Source of the DNA: Microcystis aeruginosa FD4
Lineage (GTDB): Bacteria; Cyanobacteriota; Cyanobacteriia; Cyanobacteriales; Microcystaceae
NCBI RefSeq assembly: GCF_009792235.1
Contig: NZ_CP046973.1
Coordinates: 1-64,000 of the forward strand
Direction: 5' to 3'
Length of the DNA: 64,000 bases
Part shown: piece by piece, positions 25,300 through 40,200 of the stretch
Layout: the number at the start of each line of letters is the position of its first letter
Numbering within the stretch: the stretch's first letter is position 1
Notes under the pieces: model-generated
The model's database searches: none
Told to the model about the DNA's origin: nothing
Seen by the model: the letters and a program-made list of their open reading frames with translations, nothing else
Made by a program: the position numbers and the translations under genes

Positions 25300-28200
25300 T
25301 TAAGCTTGAAGGAAAATGTCATTCTCACTTAACTGTGGGATGCCATTAAAATTGGCAAAAAGTGCGCCATTACCTAATCCTGATGTGGCACCGTTTTGAT
25401 TGTAGAACAGATTACCTGTGGCTAAATTGTAAACGATTTTAGCACTACTGGAACCAACTAAGTCTAGTTCGTTGGCGGCATCGTTAATAGCCGCAAATTC
25501 GGCGGCTTGTAAGTTGTTACCGACGGTACTGACAAGAGCATTGAAGGAGGTTTTACTTAGGATAATTTTGTCACTTCCTTTAGTAAAGTCACTGATGCTA
25601 TCAACTCCGAAATCACTGCTATTAAAGATAGCACCACTGCCAAAGAGGAATGAGTCGCTGCCATCGCCGCCGGTGAGAACATCATTTCCTTTTCCACCAA
25701 TCAGGGTGTCGTTACCGGCGCTACCGAGGAGAGTGTCGTTGCCATCTAATCCCTTGAGTAGGTTATTGCCACTGTTGCCGGTGATGAGATTATCTAGGTT
25801 GTTACCTGTGCCGTTGGTGTTGTCATTGCCTGCTAAGGTGAGGTCTTCGATGTTGACAGTGAGAGTGTAATTTACAGAGGATTTGATGGCATCTTTGCCT
25901 TCTCCAGCATTTTCGATGACTACATCGCGGCTGCTATCGACAATGTAGGTGTCGTCACCGGGACCGCCTGCGAGTCGGTCATTTCCTGTGCCGCCGTCGA
26001 GAATATCGTTGCCTTCACCGCCGTTGACTGTATCGTTACCTGCACCGGCGTTGATGTGGTCGTTGCCGCTAGTACCGTTGACGGTTTCACCGCTACTGCT
26101 ACCGTTGACGGCGTTGAGGATGTTGAGGCTAAAGCTATCGTCGGCAGTTTCTCCGGCTGAATCGCTGGCGATTACTGTAAGGTTATAGATGCCGGAGGCG
26201 GTATCGGAGGGAGTGCCACTGAAGGTTCCTGTGGCGGCATCAAAGGTGATGCCACTGGGGAGGACTGTTTCTGTTGCTAGGGTGTAGGTGAGATTATCGT
26301 CGTCAATATCTGTGAAGGTATTAGCGGGAATGGTGAAGCTGAAGGGTTGATTTTCTGTGGCGGTTTGATTGGCTATTTCCTGTTGTAATGTGGGTGCATC
26401 ATTGACTGGGTTAACTGTAACTACTAAAGTATCATCAACAGTTTTACCGTTGGATGTTCCTTGAATTGTAATATTAGCTGTCCCAGATTTATTATCTTGG
26501 TAGTCAAGGGTTAACTGATTGTCAACGATGGTAGCGGTGACTAATCCAAGATTGTCATTGACGAATACTGATTTGACAATTAAAGCGATGTCATTATCAA
26601 TATCAGTGAAGACGTTGGTTAAATCAATGACGGTATTGGCTGCATCTTCGTCAACATTAACATCTGTAATCGGATTGAGGACAGTTGGTGCGTCATCTAC
26701 TGGGTTAACTGTTACTAGGAAAGTATCGTCAACAGTTTTACCGTTGGATGTTCCTTGAATTGTAATATTAGCTGTCCCAGATTTATTATCTTGGTAGTCT
26801 AGAGTTAATTGATTGTTAACGATGGTAGCAGTGACTAATCCCGGATTGTTATTGACAAAGACTGTCTTAACAATCACATCTCCATCAACATCACTAAAGA
26901 CATTGCTTAAGTTAATAACACTATTTTCGGCATCTTCGTCAACATTAACATCTGTAATCGGATTGAGGACGGTTGGTGGATTATCGACTATACCGACATT
27001 GACAACGAAAGTATCATCAACAGTTTTACCGTTGGACGTTCCCCGAATTGTAATATTAGCTGTCCCAGATTGATTGTCTTGGTAGTCTAGAGTTAATTGA
27101 TTGTTAACGATGGTAGCGGTGACTAATCCAGGATTGTCGTTGGTGAATACTGATTTGACAATTAAAGTCGGGTCATTATCAATATCAGTGAAGACGTTGG
27201 TTATATCAATGACGGTATTAGCTGCATCTTCGTCAACATTAACATCTGTAATCGGATTGAGGACGGTTGGTGCGTCATCTACTGGGTTAACTGTAATGAC
27301 GAAAGTATCATCAACAGTTTTACCGTTTGATGTCCCACGAATTGTAATTTGAGCGGTTCCCGATTGATTGTCTTGGTAGTCTAGAGTTAATTGATTGTTA
27401 ACGATATTAGCGGTGACTAATCCAGGATTGTCGTTGGTCAATACTGATTTAACAATTAAAGTCGGGTCATTATCAATATCAGTGAAGACGTTGCTTATAT
27501 CAATGACGGTATTGGCTGCATCTTCGTCAACATTAACATCTGTAATCGGATTGAGGATAGTTGGTGGATTATCGACTATACCGACATTGACAACGAAAGT
27601 ATCGTCAACAGTTTTACCGTTGGATGTTCCCCGAATTGTCAGATTAGCTGTCCCAGATTGATTGTCTTGGTAGTCAAGGGTTAATTGATTGTCAACGATG
27701 GTAGCGGTGACTAATCCAGGATTGTCGTTGGTGAATACTGATTTGACAATTAAAGTCGGGTCATTATCAATATCAGTAAAGACGTTGCTTATATCAATGA
27801 CGGTATTAGCTGCATCTTCGTCAACATTAACATCAGTAATGGGATTGAGGACGGTTGGTGCGTCATCTACTGGGTTAACTGTAATGACGAAAGTATCGTC
27901 AACAGTTTTACCGTTGGATGTCCCACGAATTGTCAGATTAGCTGTCCCAGATTGATTGTCTTGGTAGTCAAGAGTTAATTGATTGTCAACGATATTAGCG
28001 GTGACTAATCCAGGATTGTCATTGACGAATACTGATTTGACAATTAAAGTCGGGTCATTATCAATATCAGTGAAGACGTTGGTTAAATCAATGACGGTAT
28101 TAGCTGCATCTTCGTCAACATTGACATCTGTAATCGGATTGAGAACAGTTGGTGCGTCATCTACTGGGTTAACTGTTACTAGGAAAGTATCGTCAACAGT

Positions 28201-31200
28201 TTTACCGTTGGATGTTCCTTGAATTGTAATATTAGCTGTCCCAGATTGATTGTCTTGGTAGTCTAGAGTTAATTGATTGTTAACGATGGTAGCGGTGACT
28301 AATCCAGGATTGTCGTTGGTGAATACTGATTTGACAATTAAAGTCGGGTCATTATCAATATCAGTAAAGACGTTGCTTATATCAATGACGGTATTAGCTG
28401 CATCTTCGTCAACATTAACATCAGTAATGGGATTGAGGACGGTTGGTGCGTCATCTACTGGGTTAACTGTAATGACGAAAGTATCGTCAACAGTTTTACC
28501 GTTGGATGTTCCCCGAATTGTAATATTAGCTGTCCCAGATTGATTGTCTTGGTAGTCGAGGGTTAACTGATTGTCAACGATGGTAGCAGTGACTAATCCT
28601 GTATTATCGTTGGTCAATACTGATTTAACAATTAAAGTCGGGTCATTATCAATATCAGTGAAGACGTTGGTTATATCAATGACGGTATTAGCTGCATCTT
28701 CGTCAACATTGACATCTGTAATCGGATTGAGGATAGTTGGTGCGTCATCTACTGGGTTAACTGTAATGACGAAACTTGTGGCATTAATATTACCACCTGC
28801 TCCATCTGCTACCGTAAAGCTAAAGCTATCACTGGTAGTTTCTCCGCCATTATGAATGTAGGATAGTAAGCCAGTATTAATATCGGCTTGGGTAAAGGTG
28901 TTATTAACCGCTAAAGTAACTCCATTGCGTTGTAAATTTCCATTTGTCGGAATCGTACTGATGGTAAAAGTCAACTGATCCGCGGTATTATCTGGATCTG
29001 CGACAGCAAGCAGACTATTAGCAATAGCAGAACTAGATCCTTCATTAAGAGTTAAGCCTGTATTGACCGAGATTTGTGGGGGTTGATTAACTGCGCCACC
29101 GATTTGTATGGTTGCATCTGCCGTCGTCGGTGCTGCTTCTGTATTACCTGTGTTATCAACTGCAACCGAATAGAAGGAGTAGGTATGTCCAGCTGTCCCC
29201 GTGTAAGTGGCTTCGGTTAGTTCAGTATTATTGAGCCAAATCGTGTATTCTCCGCCATTATCAGAGACATAAATAGTATAAGTCGCCAAAGCTGAACCCG
29301 TATCTGTTCCCGTCCAACTGACGAGGAATTCAGGGGTTGGTGTGGTTGCAGGTAAGTCATTAACTTCACTGCTAGGTTTATCAACATCAAGGGTGTTGAA
29401 AATAGGTGGAGTGCTGATGGGTTCTTCCGTATCGAAGATGATAGTCGCCACAGCATCGATGACATCTCCTGTCTTTGCGGTAGATTTAGGTCGGATGCTA
29501 TAGGTTACAAAACCTTCACCACGTCCGTTTTCGTCGTTGGTGGGAAGGAATCCTTGTTGTGCATCAAGAGGGGCTTCCCCTGTGGTGGGATCAACGGTGC
29601 TGATGCGCCAGGTTGCAATGCCTGTAAGGGTATCAATGGTGGCGGCAATATCTACATAGAAACCCTGGGTTTCGGTTAAGTCAATGCGGGCGCTATGGAA
29701 GGCTCGATTTCCTTCTAAGTCATAGACAGTTCCACTCCAGCCATAATCATCAATGCGGAAGGTACGCCAATCGAGGTCGGCATCAAGTTGTTGGGTAATA
29801 AATACTTCTTGAGCGGGGGCAGAGGCGGTGGCGACATTTTCAAAGCGAATGGTATAGCGGAGGGGTTCATCGGTGTCGATCCAACGATCTTCACCAAAGC
29901 CTTCGGGACCGAGGATGTCATTGGGATCACTGGGGCGACGAACAGGAGGTTCGTAATCATCATCATCATCATCATCGTCATCGTCGTCATCACATTCAGG
30001 ATCGCCTTCTTTACAATCACAACATTCTTCAGGAGGAGTAGGTAAAGAGAAGCCTGAATTAGTAAAGATAGCCCCTTCTTCTGAAACGGTTAACACTCCA
30101 GGTGATTCAACTTCTGCTAACTCAGGGGTAAAACTGAGAGGTTCTGACCAATTACCATCATATAAACTGTAGAAAATACCAGCATTCGTAACATCTGGGT
30201 TAGAGTTTAGATCCTCACTCCAGAAAATCGCTGTTTTGCCTCCTATTTCTCCTATAGTAGCTAATCCAATAATTTCCCCATCGACAATTTCTTCGGCTTC
30301 ACTCCAGATATTGCCATCCCAGATACTAACTAATAACTGTTCACTATCATCGCTAATATGATTCCAAGCCAGGAGAACTTCTCCTGTTGCAGTTGTTCCT
30401 AAGACTGGTGTTTCATCTGGTCCTAAAGCAGTTGTAATCGCAGTGGGTACTGACCAAACGCCAGCATCCGTTAAGACTGAGTAAACGATATCTGTCTCTA
30501 ATAAGATAGCAACGTATTCTTCTTCGTTGATTTCAGGTTTAATCTTACTACCATCACCCATTGACCACACGACTAAGGGAGTATTATTTGGGTCAAAAAT
30601 AACGGCTGGATTATTACTAAGTCCTAAACTATTAGGAATTTGAATGGGGCTAGTCCATTCATTGTCATTCATACTAGAAACAAAGATTGCACTGCCTCGT
30701 TGTTCACTGGTAGGGTCAAACTCTTTAGCCCATGCCATAAGAATTTCCCCATTTTCTCCTTGTGCTATGGTTGGGGGTTCATCAGCGTATAAATCGGATG
30801 CAATATCAGCTAATACACTGTCATTGTTATCGTCAAAATAGGTGTTTTCTGTGCCTACCGCCAGAGAGGGATCATAGATAAAATCTACTGTTATTTCTGG
30901 TGGAAGACCACTTTCATTAAGAGGATATAGACTATCACTCAAAGTTAAATCCGTTGCATCAAATTCATACAGAGTCGGTGTGTATCGATAACGGGCCAAG
31001 AAACCTGATGGAGTGCGGATATCAATTCCTACTTGCCCATAGACTTCTTTGACACTGGGATTTGGTATTATGTCACCCTTAGCCCCTACATTTCCATAAG
31101 CCTTAGCTTCGTATTTTAAAAGCTTTGCCTGGCCAAAAAGACCAACTCTGGCATCATAGGTCAAAGCTCCACTATCGGGTAGGCGATAGCCTTGAGGGGG

Positions 31201-34200
31201 GGCTGCTGGATCAGTCCACTGCATATTACCCCCTAGAAAGAGCATGGTACTTATCCCAAAGTTCGCTTCAAATAAACCCAGTTGACGCAAGGCTGCAAGT
31301 ACGATTGTACCTGGCAAACTCACGGCAGGATTCGGAATTCGAGCAATGAGCGATTCCAATGGTGCAGCGAAATCTGCTCCAATCCCGACATTCAAACCCA
31401 GTGTTGCTTTATCAAATTCGTAGTAACAGTTTTCGTCAGTTCCTTTGCTGCTCCATTGCCCTTTGTAAAATAATTGACCCAAGGCTTTTGTTTTGGGAGA
31501 AAAGCGACTCTTAAACTCAATTTGAGCTGTTCCATCGGCTTGCAATTTTAATTCACAATCGATTCGATAACTACCATTGGCTCTTAATTCTGTTTTATAT
31601 TGAGCCAATTGTCTCAGAAAACCCCATTTTGGCGTTCCATCAAATTTCCAGCCAATAGAAAATGTATTGGTACCTGGATTAGCATCTAAAGGAACAATTA
31701 CATTCTCAAATACACTTAATTGTTCAAGCCAAATTAAAGGCTCGTTCTCAAAATCGACGAGATTATAGTAGAGATCAGTATCATCTTGAATACTCTGATC
31801 AGTTTTTTGATAAACCACCACAGCTTGACCATCTTGATTAACAATTATGGCTGGTTGAGTATCAGCGATACTATCGTCTGTAATTGCTACTGGTTCAGAC
31901 CATTGAAAACTTCCATCTTCTTTCTTTGTGCCGACTGCATAGTAAATATCTTCATCATTTTCTTCTGTTCCCTCAGACCAAGTTGCGATTAAGCCTGTTT
32001 GAGTTCCATCAATGAGATTATTGACTGCCTTGACATCAAAAGTCCCAAAGTTTTCGCTTGGGATAGAGGCTGCTTCAATCCAGTTACTGCCATCAAAATA
32101 AGAATGCCAAATTTGACCATTTCGAGACCATAGCAAATGAGAATTTCCATCTCCATCTACTACCAAACGAGGCTGAGAATCTTGATTTTCATCGGTCTCT
32201 GTTTCAGAGAGAACATAAAGGTCTAAATCAGTAGTCTCAGAGGGTTCACTAATAATGTAACTAGGTGACTCAATATCTTCTACACCGTCACGGTTGTTAT
32301 CAAAAGATAGTCGAGTGGTTTCATAAATTACATTGCCAGCTAAGACAAATTCATAATTTCCTGTCTGTAAACCGTCAAGGGTAAAATTGCCTTCTCCATC
32401 ACTCAAATCGGTTTTTTCTAAAATCCATTCTCCTTCAACTTGACGATAAGCCGCAATTTCTGCGTTATCTAATGCTTCCCCTGTTTTTGAATCTAGTAGT
32501 TTTCCTGAGAGTTTAGATGTGTTAAAAAATGTGGAATTAAGTTGATAGGTTTGTGTAAATAATTCCCGAACATCATAAATTGGATGATCTGGTATTGATA
32601 ATTGCTCAGACATATCATTGAGCATCTTCACATAGTCGCCATAAGTCTGAACACGAGGCACAATGTTACTCAAAAAGCCATCCCACTGAGCATCTGTTAA
32701 TTCCTCTGGACGAATTGAGGCTTCCAAACTATTCCAATCAATAGCTGTGGTATTGTCTGCTGAGTAAGTACGAACTTGAAATTTAATCGGATCAGTGTTG
32801 CTATTAAAATACACGGGCAGAACATTGAGATCCCCAGGTCGCAAAATCCCCTGTGGCCCTTCATTGCTCACACCCAACAAATGCAATGGCGAATCAGAAG
32901 TCAGTCCATTTAAGGTCGTTCCTGCTTGGGTATTAGTCACACTTTCAATAATCAACAGAGGAGCGATCGCATCCGTATCCCCCGTATTGCCATAGTTAAC
33001 ATTGAAGCGATAATTACGGTTAGGTCGGACTTCCTCTGGCCCAGTAATATTGGAATTTAAATCGAAACCGTTCGCATCTTGAACCGTGACAACATCCTCT
33101 AACAGCGCGGTGCTATTACCCTGGTTTGCTTGAACGTCATACAATCCCAAGGTCTCATTAAAGAGATCGAAGGTAGCGTAGGCTAGAGTGGAATTTTCCA
33201 GATAGATATTCTCAGCGGTGATAAGGCTACCATCAGCGGCCCGAAGTTGGAATGTCGTATCGGTAGAAAACCTTGCGCCACGAATCTCCAGAGTAGCTTC
33301 ACCAAAATTACCAATTTTCCGACTCGTTACGTCAGTAATAGAGAAAGGAATCTCTTGAGCAAGAATTTCATAGCTGGGCGTTTCGATAACCTGATCGCCA
33401 TACCCCAGCACATAGTAGGTTCCCGTTTGTTCAATGGGAATAATAATTTCTGGATCAGTATTAAAGGGTTGTGTTGTTGTCCAGTCAAACTGTCCCCGCG
33501 TTGGCATTCCTCCATAACGCACATACAATTCATTCAAAGATTGATCAGAACTACTGTCTAACTTAAGACGAATCGCCTGACCAGCAGTCGCATTGAAACG
33601 ATAGTAAACCGACTGACCTTGGTCTAAATCACCAATATCCGCAGTTCCCATCGTTAGAACTTCTACGTCGAGAGCAATTTTTGCATTTGAGATACCTGTA
33701 TTATTTCCCTCATTTACTTCGGGAACTTGATTGCGAATATCGCTACGAACAAGGACATAGTAATCCCCTAAATTGACCCCTGGAACCACGCCATTAAGAG
33801 TTTCTGTATAACTCGCCCCTGTAGCCACATCACCCGAACGATCCACTTGCCCGACTAGGACATCTTCAATATCCCACTGATTATCAGCAGAAAGATAGAC
33901 AGCATCCGTCCAACTTCCGTAGGCGGTCTCAGTGCCTTGATTCTGAACGGTATAGCTCAGGCTAATAGCTTGACCTGGAATGCCACTGGCCGGAACAGTA
34001 ACATCGGTCACCACAAGATCCGAGGGCGGAGGGATGATGAGATCCGTCGAGAATCCGTCATAATTAACATTATTGATCTCTCCTAACCGTTCATAAACAG
34101 CATTACCGCCATCCGTCACCACGAAGGCGTAAAAACGTCCCCCTAAGCCTCGCGGTATATTAAAAGATTGAGTTGCAGTATAACTATCTCCTGCATTTAA

Positions 34201-37200
34201 TCCCCCCGTATGGTTGCGATAGCCTAAATAAACATCGCTGTTGCGATCAAATACTTGGTCACGGGATAGATAAACGGCATCATACCAACTTTGACCCGTA
34301 TTGGCATCATTATTAACAACCGTCCAAGTTAAACTCAGAGATTGTCCGGCAATTCCCTGTTCTGGTGCATCGACGGCAGTGACAGCAAGATCAGCAGAAG
34401 GAGCGGGAGTAATCGGTAGGCTTCCGGTTCCCGAACCGCCTCCACTGGTACTATCGCTGGCTAAAACGTTATTATTCTCAAATGCCCCTTCAATAACGTT
34501 ATTATCTCGGTCAGTTTGCACCAGAACATAGTAACTCCCGTTCAGATTAACAGGAAGGGAGAAAGTGCCTGTGGCGCTATAACTTGCTGATGGCTCTAAC
34601 GCTCCTGAACGATAAACCGACCCTAAATTAATGTCATCACCGCTGACATTTTTGTCTAAAGACAAATAAACTCGATCATACCAATAATTGCTATTAGTAC
34701 GTCCTACCCCCAAATTCGCTACCGTCCAACTGAGGTTCAACGGCTGTCCGGGAGTTACAGTATTTGGCAGAGTAATGCTAGTAACTTGTAGATCGGGAGT
34801 ATCACGAGAGATGGTGATGGGAAAAGCACTAGAGCCGTTGTTCCCCTCATTGCTACCTTCATAAACACTATTAGCCGAATCAGTGACGACAAATAGTTGA
34901 TAATTGCCTTCTAAGGTAAAGGGTAAAGTAACACTTTCAGTCCGACTGTAAGTACCATTGGGAGCTAAAAGTCCGGTGCGGGTGAAGCTGGCGAGGGTAA
35001 GATCATCTGCATCCCCTAAAACCTCATCGTTAGAAGCGACAAGGCGATCGCTCCAACTGTTAACAATGGTATCCCCAGGCCCCTGGTTTTTTACTGTCCA
35101 TTGCACGGAAATCGCCTTACCAGCCTCTCCTGTAGTCGGAATAATTGCGTCAGTAACGACTAAATCCGCCGGTTGGGAGACAATTTGTACTTGATTGATG
35201 CTTTGAGTGACGTTATTAACATTATTTAATTCAAATACCTGATCGCCGCTATCGGTTACGCCAAAGACATAGTAAGTGCCAGTTAAGGTATTGGGTAAGC
35301 TAAAGTTAGCGGTGCGATCATAACCATCACCCGGATAAAGAATGCCATACTGGCCAACACTACCCAAATTAATGTCCGTTGCCTTATTTAGTTGATTATC
35401 GCTGGAAAGATAGAAGGTATCGGTCCAATAATAATTCGGGGTTTCTGTGGCTCCAAAGTTAGTGACTCGGTAATTGATATTTAAACTGCTACCAGAACGA
35501 GCGTTGTTTGGAATCGTTAAGGATTCAAACTCTAAATCTGGTGGTGGCGTTAGGGTAATGTTTGTTGCTGTGGTGTCGTAGCCACTATTGTTATTCTCAA
35601 AAACGTGTTCATAAACGTTGTTGTAGATGTCACTTTGGACAAAGAAGAAGAAACTTCCCGCTACACCAATGGGTAAATTAACTGTTGCTGAACCGGTATA
35701 ATTTGCACCGGCATTTAACGCACCACTATGATAGAAATCTCCCAAAAAGCGATCGCCTGCATCTAAAGTTGCATCCGCCGACATAAACACGCGATCATAC
35801 CAAGCTGTTTCTAAAGTACGTCCTGTACCAGCATTGGTGACAGTCCAACTCAAGTTCATCGGTTGTCCTGAGAAGGCTCCATTAGGAGCATTAACCGCCG
35901 TTACTTGTAAATCGGGAGGTGGAGTTAAATTAACATCCGTCGGCCCACCAGACCCCCAATTATCCCCTTCATTACCAACTTCGGTAACGTAGTTATAAAC
36001 ATCAGCTTGTACGAGGAAATAGTAATTGCCATCAATACCGCGAGGTAGGGTTACGGTTAAGCTGTTGCTATAACTATCATCCGGGTTGAGATAACTAGGA
36101 TTAACTGCTTGTCCTAAATAGGTATCAGTATTGTCATAGGTAGTATCGAGAGACAAATAAACGCGATCATACCAAACAGGCGCATTAGTAGCACCAGTAC
36201 CGACATTTTTTACTGTCCATTGTACGACGGTTTCTTGACTGGAAAAAGCTGTCGTTGGTGCAGTTACCCCAGTAACTTGTAGGTTGGGAACTGGAGCAAG
36301 TTGTAAGGAAATCGAGCGATCATCTGTAGTGGTATTGTTCGATTCGTTCTGCGTTCCTTCAGCAATTTGTCCGTAATAATCCGTCGTCACAACGACTCGA
36401 TAATTACCAGTTAAACTGAGGGGAACGCTGTAGGATTGAGTGCGATTTAAGGAGGCTCCAGCAGCCAAACTACCCGAATATTCAAAAATTCCGACATACT
36501 GGGTTGCATTGGTCGCCGTATTAACTAAATACACATAATCATACCAAGTTCCTTCGGCGGTTGTCGCTCCTTGGTTTTTGACAGTCCAATTGATCTCAAT
36601 TGGTTGTCCAGATAGAGTTTCAACTGGTGCGTTAATATCGCTTACTACTAAGTCAGGAGCATTCAAATTGATAGCGACAGCACGAGTATTGTTAGTCTCG
36701 TTAGTTTCCCCTTGACCTCCCGAACCATCAGCGACAAATATTAGATAACGGTTTCCTGTGGCAAAGTTGGGGAGGTTGATATTGCGAGTAATGCTGTAAC
36801 TTGCACCGCCGGCTAATGGCGTTTGGGTGGAGATTAATTCTTGGGTGATGTAAGTGTCGGCATTAGCGTCAAAAATAGCATCGTTGGAGAGGTAAATGCG
36901 ATCATACCAGTCAGTAGGAGCGGCGCTTGTCCCTTGGTTTTGTACTGTCCAAGAAACTTCAATACTCTTACCGACCGTTCCAGTTGCTGGTGCAGAGGCA
37001 TTGGAGACAATTAAATCGGGAGCAGTTAAACTGATAGCAACCGCAGCGACGTTATTATTCTCGTTGATTTCCCCTTGATAATTGTCCCGATCTGCAACAA
37101 ATAATAGATATTGATTACCCGGGTTAAAACTAGGTAAGGCAACGTTCTTGCTTATGGTATAACTCGCTCCCGCAGCTAAGGGAGTTTGACTGGAGACCCA

Positions 37201-40200
37201 TTCGGACGTAACTTGAACATCATTGCTATCTAAAGTTTGATTGCTAGAGAGGTAAACTCGATCATACCAATCCTGACTGGCTGCTCCCGTACCGTTATTA
37301 GTGACAGTCCAAGTTAATTCAACTGTTTCCCCTAAAATGGCACTTGTCGGAGCATTAGTTGAGGTAACTTGGAGGTCGGAAGCGGAAATATTAATCGGTA
37401 GGGAATAGACGTTGTTATTTTCGTCTGTCTCGCTTTGATAATTATAGTTATCAGCTTTGAAGAGTAAATAGCGATCGCCAGTAGCGGTACTAGGTAAGGT
37501 AACATTGAGGGTGCGGCTATAGGTTGCTGCGGCTGCTAGGGGAGTAAATGAACCCTGCCAAACTTCTGTCAGATAAGTATCATCGCTATTACCGAAAATC
37601 TGATCAGTAGAAATCACAACCCTGTCCCACCAATCAGCATTAGCCGCAACTGTACCTTGATTCTTCACCTCCCAAGTAACACTAATGGTCGCGCCTACAG
37701 TTACCGATGCGGGTGCAGTAGCATTTGAGACAATTAAATCTGGTGCATCTATGCGGATAGGAATGGCGAGATTATTATTATTTTCGTTGGTTTCTCCCTG
37801 AGCATTATTACCATCAGCACGGACAATTAAGTAACCATTACCAACCAAGTTTATTTGATTGGGTAAGGTAATATTTTGGGTTTTGCTATAGCTTCCTCCG
37901 GCTGCAACGGGAGTTTGTGCGGCGGCGGAAATACTGGTAATGAAGGTATCAGAACCGTCATAAGTATCATTGCTTGACCAGTAAATATAATCAGTCCAAT
38001 CGGCGGGAGCTTCTACTGTTCCCTGGTTCTGTACTGTCCAAGAAAGGCTGACTGTTTCCCCTAATGCTCCTGATTCTGGTGCAGTAGCATTACTAACAAT
38101 TAAATCCGGCGCACCAATAGTAATGGCAATGGCCTGACTATAGTTGTTGTTTTCGTTAGTTTCCCCTTGATAATTATAGGCATCAGCGCGGAAAAAGATG
38201 TAATAATTTCCCGGTGTAACATTGGGTAAGTTAATACTGCGATTGATCGTGTATGTACCGTCCGCAGCTAATGGTGTTTGAGTGCTTATAAATTGTTCGG
38301 TAATGTAACTATCATTGCCGGGTATATTATCAGAGGATAGGTAAATAACATCATACCAATCCGCCGGTGCATCCGTCGTACCCTGATTTTTTACCGTCCA
38401 TGATACATTGATCGCTCCATTCACCACCCCACTACTGGGTGCAGTTGCTCCAGATATAATTAAGTCTGGCGCACCTAAAGTGATAGGAACAGCATAAGTA
38501 TTATCGTTTTCGTTCGTTTCTCCTTGTTGGTTGTAGTAGGAGTAAGAGTATTGATCTGTAACAAAGATCAAATATTTATCACCAATTCCTGCATAGCTAG
38601 GAATGGTAATATTTTGGGTATCTGTATAACTGGTATTAGCGGCAAGGGGACTTCTTGCGGCTTCCCAGAAAGCGGTAATCCATGTATCTCCACTATCCCA
38701 AGTCTGATCATTAGACAGATAAACTGAATCATACCAATCAGCATTAGCGGAAACAGTTCCATTATTTAGTACCGTCCACGAAACTGATATGGAACCGCCT
38801 AAAATAGCAGCACTAGGTGCAGTCGCACTGGTAATAGTTAAATTGGGTGCAGCAATATCAATCGCTTGAGCATAAACGTTATCGTTTTCGTTTGATTCTG
38901 TTTGGTAGTTATAAGCATCTGTTTTAAATAGCAAATAGCCACTTCCTACTGCCTGGCCGGGTAAGGTAACGTTACGACTTACTGTGTAGGTTTCATTCGG
39001 TTCTAAGGGTAGTCCGTAGCTACTAGAGATATATTCATAGCTAATAACTGTAATATCATCACTATCCCCATAGATGTCATTGGTGGAGAAGACTACGCTG
39101 TCATACCAGTAGGAACTTCCTGTGGTCACGGAACTGTCATTTTTCCCCGTCCAAGATACAGTAATACTCTGACCAGCAGTAGCGGTAGTCGGTGCTGTTA
39201 CTTCGGTAATAATTAAATTGGGTACAGCAATATCAATCGCCTGAGTATAAACGTTATCGTTTTCGTTTGTCTCTGCTTGATAGTTAAAAGCATCTGTCTT
39301 AAACAGTAAATAGCCACTTCCTACTGCACCACTGGGTAGGGTGACACTGGTATTAACCGTATAGGTTTCATTGGGTTCTAAGGGTAGTCCATAATAGCTG
39401 TAGATATAAGAGTCAGTCAAATAAATATCATCACTATCCCCATAGATGTCATTGGTGGAGAAGACTACCCTGTCATACCAGTAGGAACTTCCTGTAGTCA
39501 CAGAACCGTCATTTTTCCCCGTCCAAGATACAGTAATACTCTGACTAGCAGTAGCGGTAGTCGGTGCTGTTACTTCGGTAATAATTAAATTGGGTACAGC
39601 AATATCAATCGCTTGAGCATAAACGTTATCGTCTTCGTTTGATTCTACTTGGTAGTTATAAACATCTGTCTTAAACAGTAAATAGCCACTTCCTACTGCA
39701 CCACTGGGTAGGGTGACACTGGTATTAACCGTATAGGTTTCATCGGGTTCTAAGGGTAGTCCATAATAGCTGTAGATATAAGAGTCAGTCAAATAAATAT
39801 CATCACTATCCCCATAGATGTCATTGGTGGAGAAGACTACGCTGTCATACCAGTAGGAACTTCCTGTGGTCACGGAACTGTCATTTTTCCCTGTCCAAGA
39901 TAGAGTAATACTCTGACCAGCACTAGCGGTAGTTGGAGCCGTGACATTAGTAATAGTTAAATTGGGTACAGCAATATCAATCGCTTGAGCATAAACGTTA
40001 TCGTTTTCGTTTGATTCTACTTGGTAGTTAAAAGCATCTGTCTTAAATAGCAAATAGCCACTTCCTACTGCACCACTGGGTAGGGTGACACTGGTATTAA
40101 CCGTATAGGTTTCATTGGGTTCTAAGGGTAGTCCATAATAGCTGTAGATATAAGAGTCAGTCAAATAAATATCATCACTATCCCCATAGATGTCATTGGT

